DNA of 64,000 bases from CAZKUR01 sp964556005 (GTDB taxonomy: Bacteria > Bacteroidota > Ignavibacteria > Ignavibacteriales > Ignavibacteriaceae). The stretch is from contig CAZKUR010000012.1 of assembly GCA_964556005.1 (NCBI GenBank), positions 7,458 through 71,457 on the forward strand. The letters run 5' to 3'. Positions within the stretch are counted from its first letter, which is position 1. Each line of letters starts with the position of its first letter. A program made the translations under genes and the position numbers. A model generated the notes under the pieces. That model was not told the origin of the DNA. It did no database searches and saw only the letters and a program-made list of their open reading frames with translations. Below, piece by piece: positions 16,654-24,643 of the stretch.

Positions 16654-17640
16654 ATGAGTATTTTAGTCGATAAGAAAACCAGGCTGGTAGTACAGGGAAT
16701 TACTGGAGGTGAAGGCTCATTCCATACAGAACAGATGATCGAGTACGGAACCAAAGTAGTTGCCGGTGTCACTCCGGGTAAAGGTGGAACTGAATTCAAC
16801 GGTGTACCTATTTATAATACCGTTGAAGAAGCTGTTAAAAATCAAAAGGCGAATACATCCGTAATATTTGTACCGCCTCCATTTGCTCCTGATGCAATTT
16901 TAGAAGCTGTTACTGCGGGAATTAAAATTATTATTTGTATAACCGAAGGAATACCTGCAAAGGATATGGTTAATGTTTACAATTTTATCAGGGAAAAAGA
17001 TGTCGTATTAATCGGGCCAAATTGTCCAGGTATAATTTCTCCCGGCAAAGCAAAAGTAGGCATTATGCCCGGGTTCATTCACAAACAGGGAAAAATCGGC
17101 GTTGTTTCACGCAGCGGCACCCTTACCTATGAAGCAGTAAAACAATTAACTGATGCTAAGTTAGGTCAATCTACTTGTGTTGGAATCGGCGGCGACCCTG
17201 TTATCGGTTCTAATTTCGTAAAGATAATAAAATTCTTCAACGAAGATCCTCAGACCGAAGGCATAGTTATGATCGGGGAAATCGGCGGATCTGCCGAAGA
17301 GGAAGCTGCAGCATTTGTTAAAAAATATGTGAATAAACCGGTAGTTGGTTTTATCGCAGGCAGAACAGCTCCTCCCGGAAGAAGAATGGGACATGCAGGT
17401 GCAATTATTTCCGGCGGAAAAGGAACCGCTGCCGAAAAAATGGCTGCTCTGAAAAAAGCCGGAATCAAAGTTGCCGAAAGCCCTGCTGAAATCGGATCAA
17501 CAATGCTGAAGGCTATCGATGAATTTAAAAAGAAAAATAGCAGCATTAAAGCAAGTAAGCTAAAAACTAAAAAAAGAGTAGTTAAAAAATCCGAAGCAAA
17601 ATCAAAGGCTTCAAAAAAGAAGAAAGCTAAGAAAAAATAA
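16654..17640 (+). CDS. sucD: Succinyl-CoA synthetase alpha subunit with lysine-rich tail
   Basis: This 328-residue protein is SucD of the citric acid cycle. The N-terminal CoA-binding domain has VVQGITGGEGSFH and VAGVTPGKGG. The ligase domain has VGIGGDPVIGSNF and VMIGEIGGSAEE, and the phosphohistidine loop is GHAGAIISGGKGTAAEK. Ordinary SucD ends near residue 290. Here about 35 extra residues follow, almost all Lys, Ser and Ala with a few Arg (KKRVVKKSEAKSK, then KKKKAKKK), like a histone H1 tail. sucC is not adjacent. GGAAG lies upstream of the ATG. Confidence 0.95.
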   Translation: MSILVDKKTRLVVQGITGGEGSFHTEQMIEYGTKVVAGVTPGKGGTEFNGVPIYNTVEEAVKNQKANTSVIFVPPPFAPDAILEAVTAGIKIIICITEGIPAKDMVNVYNFIREKDVVLIGPNCPGIISPGKAKVGIMPGFIHKQGKIGVVSRSGTLTYEAVKQLTDAKLGQSTCVGIGGDPVIGSNFVKIIKFFNEDPQTEGIVMIGEIGGSAEEEAAAFVKKYVNKPVVGFIAGRTAPPGRRMGHAGAIISGGKGTAAEKMAALKKAGIKVAESPAEIGSTMLKAIDEFKKKNSSIKASKLKTKKRVVKKSEAKSKASKKKKAKKK

Positions 17641-17655
17641 AATCAAGGAGATAAT

Positions 17656-18084
17656 TTGGGAAATAGAACATTAGCAATAATCAAACCTGACGCTGTTAAG
17701 AATAATAAAATCGGGGAAATTATTACAATTATTACTAAAGCCGGTTTCAAAATTAAAGCGTTAAAGATGACAAAACTTACGCGCGAATCTGCCGGTGGTT
17801 TTTATGAAATCCATAAAGAAAAATTTTTTTACGGTGAATTGCTCGATTATATGACATCAGGCCCGTGCATTCCGATTGCTCTTGAAAAGGAAAATGCAGT
17901 TAACGATTTTAGAAAAGTCATCGGCAGTACAGACCCTGCCGAAGCTGCCGAAGGAACAATAAGAAAATTGTACGGCAAAGATAAATCGTTCAATGCAATA
18001 CACGGTTCAGACTCGGATGAAAATGCAATGATTGAAATTTCACATTTTTTTTCAAGAGATGAATTACTTAATAACACTCTATAA
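17656..18084 (+). CDS. ndk: Nucleoside diphosphate kinase
   Basis: The 142-residue enzyme transfers the terminal phosphate between nucleoside triphosphates and diphosphates. It opens with RTLAIIKPDAVKNN. The active-site histidine lies in NAIHGSDSDENA, and the family's FFSRDEL end is present. The start is TTG at 17656, preceded by a strong AAGGAG six bases away, so the unusual start codon is well supported. It lies 15 bases after sucD. Confidence 0.97.
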   Translation: MGNRTLAIIKPDAVKNNKIGEIITIITKAGFKIKALKMTKLTRESAGGFYEIHKEKFFYGELLDYMTSGPCIPIALEKENAVNDFRKVIGSTDPAEAAEGTIRKLYGKDKSFNAIHGSDSDENAMIEISHFFSRDELLNNTL

Positions 18085-18092
18085 AATTAATT

Positions 18093-18120
18093 TGGGATAC
18101 CGCTCGATTTAGGTATCCCA
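18093..18120 (+). terminator. Terminator after ndk
   Basis: The arm TGGGATACC pairs exactly with GGTATCCCA across a ten-base loop, and a CTTTATTAT stretch follows. It lies 8 bases after the ndk stop and ends 13 bases before the next start, so it should separate sucD-ndk from the NamZ-like gene. Confidence 0.8.
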
Positions 18121-18133
18121 CTTTATTATCCTA

Positions 18134-19378
18134 ATGAAGATTCTGTTCATAATATTTTTTTGCTCCCTGAATTTTATTCAAAGCACTTTCCCCCAAAGCT
18201 CTAAAATAAGGCTCGAACTTGGAGCAGATCAATTGCTTTCTAATTACATGTATCTTATCAAAGGGAAGAGAATAGCCTTAGTTACAAATCAATCCGGTGT
18301 TCTTTCCAACGGAACATTACTGCTTGACACGCTCATTAAAATTAAAGACATAACGATTGAAAAAATATTTTCTCCCGAACATGGTTTAAGAGGCAACAAA
18401 ACCGCCGGCGAAGATGTCGATTCATATATCGATCCGCGGACTAACATACATGTAATTTCTTTATACGGGAAAAATAAAAAACCAACACCGGAAATGTTAA
18501 ACGATGTTGAAGAAATTGTTTACGATATTCAGGATGTTGGTACACGTTATTACACTTATATTTCGACACTTTTTTATGTTATGCAGGCTGCAGCCGAAAA
18601 CAATAAACCAGTAATCTTGCTTGACAGGCCGGATCCTATCAATGCGGAAGATACTGAAGGACCTGTGTTGAAAAAAAATCTCGAATCGTTTGTTGGCATT
18701 GCACAAATTCCAATCAAGTATGGAATGACTCCCGGAGAATTGGCACAAATGTTTAACGGCACACATTGGCTGGGTAAAAATTTATCGGCTAATCTCACCG
18801 TTATTAAAATGAAAGGATATCAAAGAAATCTGTATTTCGATGATTACAATTTAACATGGATCAACCCTTCACCGAATATTCCTTATGTGGAAACCGCTTT
18901 GGTTTACCCCGGAACTTGCCTGCTTGAGGCGACCAACGTTTCCGAAGGCAGAGGTACTTATTATCCTTTTACGGTAATCGGAGCGCCGTTTATAAATTCC
19001 AAAAAATTAATTGCGGAATTAAATAAGCATAACATGAATGGTTTAAAGTTGACGCCTATAGTTTTCACTCCGATTGAAATTCCATCAAGTTCAAAAAATC
19101 CCAAATATAAAGGGCAGGTCTGCCGCGGTATTTCAATTGAAGTAACCGGTAGAAAGATCTTTCATCCGGTACGTTTTGGCTTAGATTTGGTTTCCTCATT
19201 AGCTAAATTGTATCCACATAAATTTAAGATTTATGGTAAGCAGTTTGATAGACTCTCGGGTGATTCTTCAATCAGAAATTTTATTTTAAAAGGCGTATCT
19301 CCTGAAAAAATCATATCTTTCTGGCAAAATGAATTGAAAAGTTTTGATTCATTAAGAAAAAAATATTTACTCTATTAA
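18134..19378 (+). CDS. namZ: Exo-beta-N-acetylmuramidase NamZ-like (DUF1343)
   Basis: This 414-residue exported protein has a signal peptide (MKILFIIFFCSLNFIQSTFPQ) and the DUF1343 fold. IALVTNQSGVLSNG opens the domain, FSPEHGLRG and VYDIQDVGTRYYTYI are the central conserved blocks, and WINPSPNIPYVETALVYPGTCLLEATNVSEGRGT is the most conserved stretch (listed here as motif, residues about 254-287). Members of this family (GH171) remove N-acetylmuramic acid from the non-reducing end of peptidoglycan fragments, so it probably takes part in cell-wall recycling or scavenging in the periplasm or outside the cell. Confidence 0.88.
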   Translation: MKILFIIFFCSLNFIQSTFPQSSKIRLELGADQLLSNYMYLIKGKRIALVTNQSGVLSNGTLLLDTLIKIKDITIEKIFSPEHGLRGNKTAGEDVDSYIDPRTNIHVISLYGKNKKPTPEMLNDVEEIVYDIQDVGTRYYTYISTLFYVMQAAAENNKPVILLDRPDPINAEDTEGPVLKKNLESFVGIAQIPIKYGMTPGELAQMFNGTHWLGKNLSANLTVIKMKGYQRNLYFDDYNLTWINPSPNIPYVETALVYPGTCLLEATNVSEGRGTYYPFTVIGAPFINSKKLIAELNKHNMNGLKLTPIVFTPIEIPSSSKNPKYKGQVCRGISIEVTGRKIFHPVRFGLDLVSSLAKLYPHKFKIYGKQFDRLSGDSSIRNFILKGVSPEKIISFWQNELKSFDSLRKKYLLY

Positions 19379-19391
19379 ATAAAAGGAAAAC

Positions 19392-20435
19392 ATGAAAAAA
19401 ATAATCGGCATTTTTGTAATTGTTTTATTCATATTCGGATGCGGAAGCAAAAAAGAAAATAAAACCGTTAAACAACAAAATAATTATTCATTCGATAGTT
19501 CGGATATTAAAGCAGCACCAGTTGAAAATCCAAATCAAAGTTTTCTTTTAAGATACAACCTTGAGAAAAATAAAAAATATCATTACAGGATCACCACATT
19601 ATCAAACGATACTCAAAAAATTGAAGCGGATTCGGTATTGACCCAAAAAATTCAGCAGAACGTAGTTTACTTGATGGATATTGAATTGAAAAATGTTGAT
19701 CAGGATAGTACGATGGAGTTCAACTGTAATTTCAATTCAATAAAAGTTAACGCAGATGTGAACGGTCAAAAATTTAATTACGAATCCGGTGTTACTCCTG
19801 ATTCGACAAATAAAAAACAATACACAGATTATGAAGCGTTAATAAATAATCCGTTTTCGGTTAGAGTGTCAAAGCTTGGTGAAATTCTTGAGGTTTTCCG
19901 TGCTGATAAAATTGTTTCGAACTTTATTGAAATGAAAGGTTTGAAAGATTCGGTGAATTCAAGCCAAAAAGAAACTTTAAGACAAAATATTATCGACAGC
20001 GGATTAAAACCTTTGTTACTTTTGGTTTTCAGAAAATTACCTTCTAAGGAAATTGCAAAGGATTCGACATGGACAATAAAACAGCCGGAATCACAACTAA
20101 TGGTTTATAAACTGCAGACAACTACTAACTTCAAAGTTACAAACCTGGAAAAATTGAACGGCGATAAGCTTGCTACGATAGATGCAAACGCAAATACAAA
20201 AATTACTGGCGATAATAAAGTAACAAATAGAGGTGTGACCTACAATTTTAAAAAACCCGAATCGAAAGCCAGCGGAAAAATATTTTTTAACCTGAGCAAA
20301 GGGCTGATGCAAAAATACAAAACGCACACAGAACTGAAAATATTCTACACGATGGAAATGCAAGGCCCGAAAGGAAAACAAACAGGCAGCAGGTCGGAAG
20401 TTATTGAGAATACAAATATCAGCGAACTGTTATAA
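19392..20435 (+). CDS. Hypothetical lipoprotein (DUF6263-like)
   Basis: This 347-residue lipoprotein has a signal peptide and lipobox (FIFGCGSKKE, cysteine 17), then a polar linker. The mature part is beta-rich: SFLLRYNLEKNKKYHYRIT, later DSTMEFNCNFNSIKVNADV and the C-terminal RSEVIENTNISEL. The pattern, with its internal question of dose-like conserved KYHYR and SKLGEILEV phrases, resembles the DUF6263 group of Bacteroidota lipoproteins, but I make this match by eye only. It follows the NamZ-like gene by 13 bases and is probably co-transcribed with it. Confidence 0.7.
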   Translation: MKKIIGIFVIVLFIFGCGSKKENKTVKQQNNYSFDSSDIKAAPVENPNQSFLLRYNLEKNKKYHYRITTLSNDTQKIEADSVLTQKIQQNVVYLMDIELKNVDQDSTMEFNCNFNSIKVNADVNGQKFNYESGVTPDSTNKKQYTDYEALINNPFSVRVSKLGEILEVFRADKIVSNFIEMKGLKDSVNSSQKETLRQNIIDSGLKPLLLLVFRKLPSKEIAKDSTWTIKQPESQLMVYKLQTTTNFKVTNLEKLNGDKLATIDANANTKITGDNKVTNRGVTYNFKKPESKASGKIFFNLSKGLMQKYKTHTELKIFYTMEMQGPKGKQTGSRSEVIENTNISELL

Positions 20436-20728
20436 ATATTTACAATTGAATCATCTTTAATTTGGTGAATCCAAGTAAATGAGATGAAACAATAAGGATT
20501 GGATTTTTTGTTTAAGCAAGCTTTAAGATTTACGCGGGCAAAGTAATGTTTATTGAATGGATTTGTTCGATAATATGATAATAAAATTTGTCTCTATTTT
20601 TAATAGATCAAAATTATTGCAGATATGCTGACAGAACCGGGATATTAAAAAATCATTATTTTTTCTTATCATTTTACAGACATAATAATAGCTTTAATGT
20701 TTTAATATTTGTACCTTTTCAAAATCGA

Positions 20729-21571
20729 ATGAAAAAATTACTTTTATTATTTCTTTTTATTTGTCCGGCTTTATTTCCGCAAACTTTTAATTACAATACT
20801 TCCATCGGGGATTTTAAAGACGCCACTTCATTTTACATTAATCCGACCGGGTTTATCTACGTGACCGATGCAATTACCGATGAGGTTTATGAATTGGACA
20901 CGCTTGGTAATGCAAAACATGATGTCGGCGGATATGGATGGAATGATTCAAATTTCGACGACCCGGTAGATATTTTTGCAACTTCATTAAATATTTATGT
21001 AACAGACAAAAACAACCATAGGATCCAGAGATTCGATAAGGATCTCAATTTCATTTCAAAATTGTTTACGCGGAACAGCGACAATAAAAGCGAGCGATTC
21101 GGATATCCTTTAAGTGCGGCTACTTCCAACCAGGGAGATCTGTATGTCCTCGATTCCGAGAACAACAGGATTTTGAAATTCGATTTATTTGGAAATTTTG
21201 TCTTAAACTTCGGCGGATACAATGACTCGCATTATAATCTGAAAAAACCGAAGAAGCTTGCATTATCTCCTTCAAATAATATTTTTGTGCTTGACGGAAC
21301 CCGGCTTGTTATTTTCGATACTTACGGAAACGAACTTCAGAATTTTGATACACAAAAAGATTTAATCAGCATTCGAATCATTTTTAATACTTTAACCGTC
21401 AATACTAAAAAAGATGTTTATGCCGCCGGCCTTAGAAAACAAGCACCGGAATTGAGCAAGCTTCAAATAACAGGATTAGACAGCGATTTAGATATAGTCA
21501 GCTCATTAATTTTTAATAATAAATTATATATTCTTACAAAGAATAAAATTCTTATTTTTTCTTCCAAATAG
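20729..21571 (+). CDS. Exported NHL-repeat beta-propeller protein
   Basis: I take ATG 20729 as the start because a signal peptide follows at once (MKKLLLLFLFICPALFPQ); the open frame upstream to 20588 has no such logic. The mature part, 280 residues in all, holds NHL-type blades: FINPTGFIYVTD-like strands, IYVTDKNNHRIQRFDKD, LYVLDSENNRILKFDLFGNFV and IFVLDGTRLVIFDTYG. Proteins of this kind form six-bladed propellers that bind proteins or ligands in the periplasm. No catalytic residues are visible. The 293 bases before the start contain no gene or clear structure. Confidence 0.85.
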   Translation: MKKLLLLFLFICPALFPQTFNYNTSIGDFKDATSFYINPTGFIYVTDAITDEVYELDTLGNAKHDVGGYGWNDSNFDDPVDIFATSLNIYVTDKNNHRIQRFDKDLNFISKLFTRNSDNKSERFGYPLSAATSNQGDLYVLDSENNRILKFDLFGNFVLNFGGYNDSHYNLKKPKKLALSPSNNIFVLDGTRLVIFDTYGNELQNFDTQKDLISIRIIFNTLTVNTKKDVYAAGLRKQAPELSKLQITGLDSDLDIVSSLIFNNKLYILTKNKILIFSSK

Positions 21572-21583
21572 AAATTATACACC

Positions 21584-22066
21584 TTGGCAAAAATCGACAA
21601 CGAAAGCACGAAACGGATTCTTACAAGATTTTCACTATTGATGTTGATTACGGTTTGGTGTACAGGGTTTTCACTTCCTGCATTTTCAAATTCCAAAATG
21701 TTGATTTTGCTGCTTCCGTTTATTAAGCACATGTATTCGAATGTCTGCCATCAAATTGCATTTAAAAGTTTTACAATACACGGACATGAATTTCTTGTAT
21801 GCGCAAGATGTACCGGGATTTATACCGGCGGTTTGATCTCGCTGCTGTTTTTGCTTTTTATAAATAAAAGAATTGAACTAAACTTGAGATATTTTCTATT
21901 AGGCGCTCTGCCGCTTTTCATGGATGTGCTTTTCGTAACTCTGCACTTTTATCAGTACTCTAAGTGGATTTCATCGGCAACAGGTTTTGTTTTTGGTTCG
22001 ATAACAATAATGTATATTTTAGGCATTATTGAAAATTCAATTTTATATAAACAGCAGGTTAAATGA
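21584..22066 (+). CDS. DUF2085 family membrane protein
   Basis: A 160-residue membrane protein with about four helices. The family signature is clear: NVCHQIAFKSFTIHGHEFLVC followed by ARCTGIYTGG, that is Cys-His-Gln, a second His/Cys group and the CARCTGIY block (given here as short motifs). The conserved Cys and His may bind a metal. The function of DUF2085 proteins is unknown. The start is TTG at 21584, 12 bases after the propeller gene, without a good ribosome site. The stop overlaps the next ATG (ATGA). Confidence 0.8.
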   Translation: MAKIDNESTKRILTRFSLLMLITVWCTGFSLPAFSNSKMLILLLPFIKHMYSNVCHQIAFKSFTIHGHEFLVCARCTGIYTGGLISLLFLLFINKRIELNLRYFLLGALPLFMDVLFVTLHFYQYSKWISSATGFVFGSITIMYILGIIENSILYKQQVK

Positions 22067-22569
22067 TTTCAAAAAAATATTTTTTACCGGCGCTCGTAAC
22101 GGGGTTCGGAGCTGCCGTATTAACAACAGTTCCCGGTATAAAAAGTTTCGCATGCTGTTTAATAATGCCAGCCGCAAGCTTAACCGCAGTTCTGCTTTAT
22201 CAGAAAATAAATAAAATTACGGTTCCGCTTGCCTTTAAAGAGGCAATAATCATAGGGTTATTATGCGGTTTAGTTGCCGGCTTTTTTTCAACTTTGTTTG
22301 ATGTGCTGATTACTTTTATAACCCATACAAACGATTTCGTTGAAACACTCCCGCAAACAAAAGCAATGATTAAGCAGTATAATTTCGGTTCTATTTTTCA
22401 GCAGACTTTCGGTTTATTGGAAAAAATGTCAACACAAATTCAGGAAAATGGATTTTCATTTTTATATGCCGGAGCAATTTTCTTCAGCAATTTAATTGTC
22501 GATACGATTTTCGGAATAATCGGTTCGCTCATAGGTATGACATTTATAAAAAGAAAAATCAATCAATGA
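22063..22569 (+). CDS. Hypothetical membrane protein
   Basis: A 168-residue membrane protein with four predicted helices (about 7-25, 28-46, 61-85, 132-158) and a basic end (FIKRKINQ). A cysteine pair in KSFACCLIMPAA is noticeable. The layout resembles DUF4199-type proteins of Bacteroidota, but the match is weak and I do not name a function. It is translationally coupled to the DUF2085 gene, so the two membrane proteins are probably made together. Confidence 0.7.
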   Translation: MISKKYFLPALVTGFGAAVLTTVPGIKSFACCLIMPAASLTAVLLYQKINKITVPLAFKEAIIIGLLCGLVAGFFSTLFDVLITFITHTNDFVETLPQTKAMIKQYNFGSIFQQTFGLLEKMSTQIQENGFSFLYAGAIFFSNLIVDTIFGIIGSLIGMTFIKRKINQ

Positions 22570-22575
22570 TGTAAG

Positions 22576-22875
22576 ATGATAACAGCAATAATTTTTGCCG
22601 GTCATTTAGTTTTTGCTGCGGTTATTTTTACAAAAAAATGGCAGAATGAAAATTTAAAAGCTGCTTTTCTTAATTTGGTTTTGATTGCAATTCTTTTTTC
22701 CGTGGGATGGAGTATAACAACAATGATTGCAAAATTATTTATGAAGCAGCAGGGGTTGGGGATTTATTTCGATATGGATACTTTTTCGCTCACTTTATTA
22801 TCGATTATCGAGTTTTTCTTTTATAAATTTTATTATAAAGAGCCGGTTACTGAAGGCGAAAAGGAAACACAATAA
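22576..22875 (+). CDS. Small hypothetical membrane protein
   Basis: A 99-residue protein with three hydrophobic segments (about 2-17, 30-52, 67-86) and an acidic C-terminus (EPVTEGEKETQ). It starts 6 bases after the preceding membrane protein gene and is the last gene of this plus-strand run. Its 3' end overlaps the 3' end of the convergent tonB gene by 29 bases, so there is no room for a separate terminator between the two. Function unknown. Confidence 0.65.
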   Translation: MITAIIFAGHLVFAAVIFTKKWQNENLKAAFLNLVLIAILFSVGWSITTMIAKLFMKQQGLGIYFDMDTFSLTLLSIIEFFFYKFYYKEPVTEGEKETQ

Positions 22876-23545
22876 TCGCCGATTGTTCGCTCTGATTTCT
22901 GGAAGGATCAAGAGGCTCGAACCGCCACTGCCTTAAAGAATTTATTGCTAAATCTTCCAGTCTTGTATCAGCTTTGGTTAGGGGTAAAATTGTACCGACT
23001 GTTCCATCGGGTAAAATGGAAAATCTCAATCTTATATCGATTTCTTTCTCAACGCCTTCTGGATAAGCAGGAATTACATAACTATAAATTTTTCTCTGGC
23101 CGCTTCCTCCCCAATCTATATCGACGCCAAAGCTTCCCTTCCCTTCTGCTTTATTCCCTTTCCCGGGTGTGGTAATATTTGAATTCGTTTTTTCTTTAGT
23201 TTCTACTTTTGACTCTTTTGTTATCTTCTTATTTTTATCTGCAGGTGTAATCGTATTGTCTTCCGAAGTGGATTCGGCCTTCGGCAGTTTCACTTCCTTA
23301 ACTTCCTGTGCTTGATTTTTTGTTTCGTTTTTTTCCTCCGTTTTTGCCATTTCTTCAACGTCGTTAATCTGAGTTCCGATGTTGCCCGATGATCCGTTTT
23401 TGCCCGAGACCCCAAATGATAATTCAACATATTCTCTCGGCTGATAATTTACATTAATTACCCATATAAAGAATAAACCGAATAAGAGCAAATGAAATAA
23501 GATCGAAACCGATAAAGATGTATTTCTAATCGAATGATAAGTCAT
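22847..23545 (-). CDS. tonB: TonB-family energy transducer
   Basis: This 232-residue protein has the TonB layout. One N-terminal membrane helix (about 11-31) is followed by a long charged periplasmic linker rich in Glu, Lys, Asn and Thr. The C-terminal TonB domain has VIPAYPEGVEKEIDIRLRFS, then ILPDGTVGTI and LEDLAINSLRQWRFEPL. It should pass proton-motive energy from ExbB-ExbD to outer-membrane receptors. It lies 5 bases after exbD and follows the barrel gene of the same operon, which is its likely partner. Confidence 0.9.
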   Translation of the reverse strand: MTYHSIRNTSLSVSILFHLLLFGLFFIWVINVNYQPREYVELSFGVSGKNGSSGNIGTQINDVEEMAKTEEKNETKNQAQEVKEVKLPKAESTSEDNTITPADKNKKITKESKVETKEKTNSNITTPGKGNKAEGKGSFGVDIDWGGSGQRKIYSYVIPAYPEGVEKEIDIRLRFSILPDGTVGTILPLTKADTRLEDLAINSLRQWRFEPLDPSRNQSEQSAIIVFPFRLQ

Positions 23546-23550
23546 AATTT

Positions 23551-23955
23551 CTAAATCTGTTTTTTTTGCGTCTGTATTGTAAATTTATCGATACCCGAAG
23601 CTTTGGCTGCATCAATTACTTTTATCACCAGGTCAATCGCTACGGATTTATCTGCTCTAATAATTAAATTATCTTCAGGTGTTGTCGATTTTACCATACT
23701 CAATTTTGAGGGCAAAGCATCTATGCTTATTTCCTCGCTGCCGACATAAACAGCGCCTCCGGAAGTTAATGTTACAATTAACTTCGAAGGTGCGGATTGT
23801 TCATTTGTTTGTGAGCTCGGAAGCTTTACTTTTACTCCTGTTTGAATTACAAACTGAGACGTTAAAAGAAAAAAGATCAGCAGGAGCATTACTATATCGG
23901 TAAGCGAAGAATAGCTGAAAACGCTTAACGGTTCATTTGATGTTTTAAAATGCAT
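23551..23955 (-). CDS. exbD: ExbD/TolR biopolymer transport protein
   Basis: A 134-residue ExbD/TolR protein: a short cytoplasmic start (MHFKTSNEPLSVFSYSSLTD), one membrane helix (IVMLLLIFFLLTSQFV) with the conserved Asp just at its start (D20), and a small periplasmic domain (VKLPSSQTNEQSA, then NLIIRADKSVAIDLVIKVID). The aspartate is the residue that carries protons in the ExbB-ExbD motor. It lies 9 bases after exbB. Confidence 0.93.
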   Translation of the reverse strand: MHFKTSNEPLSVFSYSSLTDIVMLLLIFFLLTSQFVIQTGVKVKLPSSQTNEQSAPSKLIVTLTSGGAVYVGSEEISIDALPSKLSMVKSTTPEDNLIIRADKSVAIDLVIKVIDAAKASGIDKFTIQTQKKQI

Positions 23956-23964
23956 TGTTATCCT

Positions 23965-24624
23965 CTAAATATCTAATTCAACTTCTTCTTCTATTGTAGA
24001 TGCATTACTTGTCGAAGTATCCTGGATAATATCGACTACATCATTAGCCACGGTTTCCATATCGCCGACCAATTTTTTTACCGCGCTTAAAAAATAATTA
24101 TAGAATGCAAGTGCGGGAATACCTACCATTAATCCGAATGCCGTAGTAATTAAAGCTTCCCAAATTCCGCCTGCAAGATCGCTGGGGTTTGCCGAACCGG
24201 CGAGAGTCTGAATTGTCATGAAGGCAGAAATCATTCCGGTTACAGTTCCCAAGAAACCAAGCAGAGGTGCTATTCCGGCTATTGAAGCCAGAAGATTCAA
24301 GCCCTTTTCCAGTTTGCTGATTTCCTGCCTCCCGGCATTTTCAACTGCTTCCTTAACTCTTTCATGGCCGAGCTTATATTTTTTCAATCCTTTTCTTACC
24401 ATGTTCGCAATTGGAGATTTTTCCTCCATGCAATAGCTTATTGCACCCGATATGTCATTCTTTTTTATTAAACCTCTAATTCTAACAAGAAATGCAGGGA
24501 CATTTATTTTTGCTTTCCTAATAACCATATACCTGTCGATAATTACAGCCAAACCGATAATAGAGCATAACAATATCGGCCACATAATTACGCCGCCTTT
24601 TAGAAAAATTGAGAGTAAGTTCAT
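23965..24624 (-). CDS. exbB: ExbB/TolQ/MotA-family proton channel
   Basis: A 219-residue protein with three membrane helices of the MotA/TolQ/ExbB family (about 10-28, 112-136, 155-178). The conserved core is LASIAGIAPLLGFLGTVTGMI and later LAGGIWEALITTAFGLMVGIPALA, which lines the channel. With ExbD it forms the inner-membrane motor that powers TonB. It lies between the HU-SPOR gene and exbD in the same operon. Confidence 0.94.
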   Translation of the reverse strand: MNLLSIFLKGGVIMWPILLCSIIGLAVIIDRYMVIRKAKINVPAFLVRIRGLIKKNDISGAISYCMEEKSPIANMVRKGLKKYKLGHERVKEAVENAGRQEISKLEKGLNLLASIAGIAPLLGFLGTVTGMISAFMTIQTLAGSANPSDLAGGIWEALITTAFGLMVGIPALAFYNYFLSAVKKLVGDMETVANDVVDIIQDTSTSNASTIEEEVELDI

Positions 24625-24643
24625 ACGAAATCCTTTTTTCTTG

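Noticed and set aside
20588..20728. 47-codon extension upstream of the NHL protein
   Set aside because: A clean signal peptide begins at ATG 20729; the extension has no sense in an exported protein.
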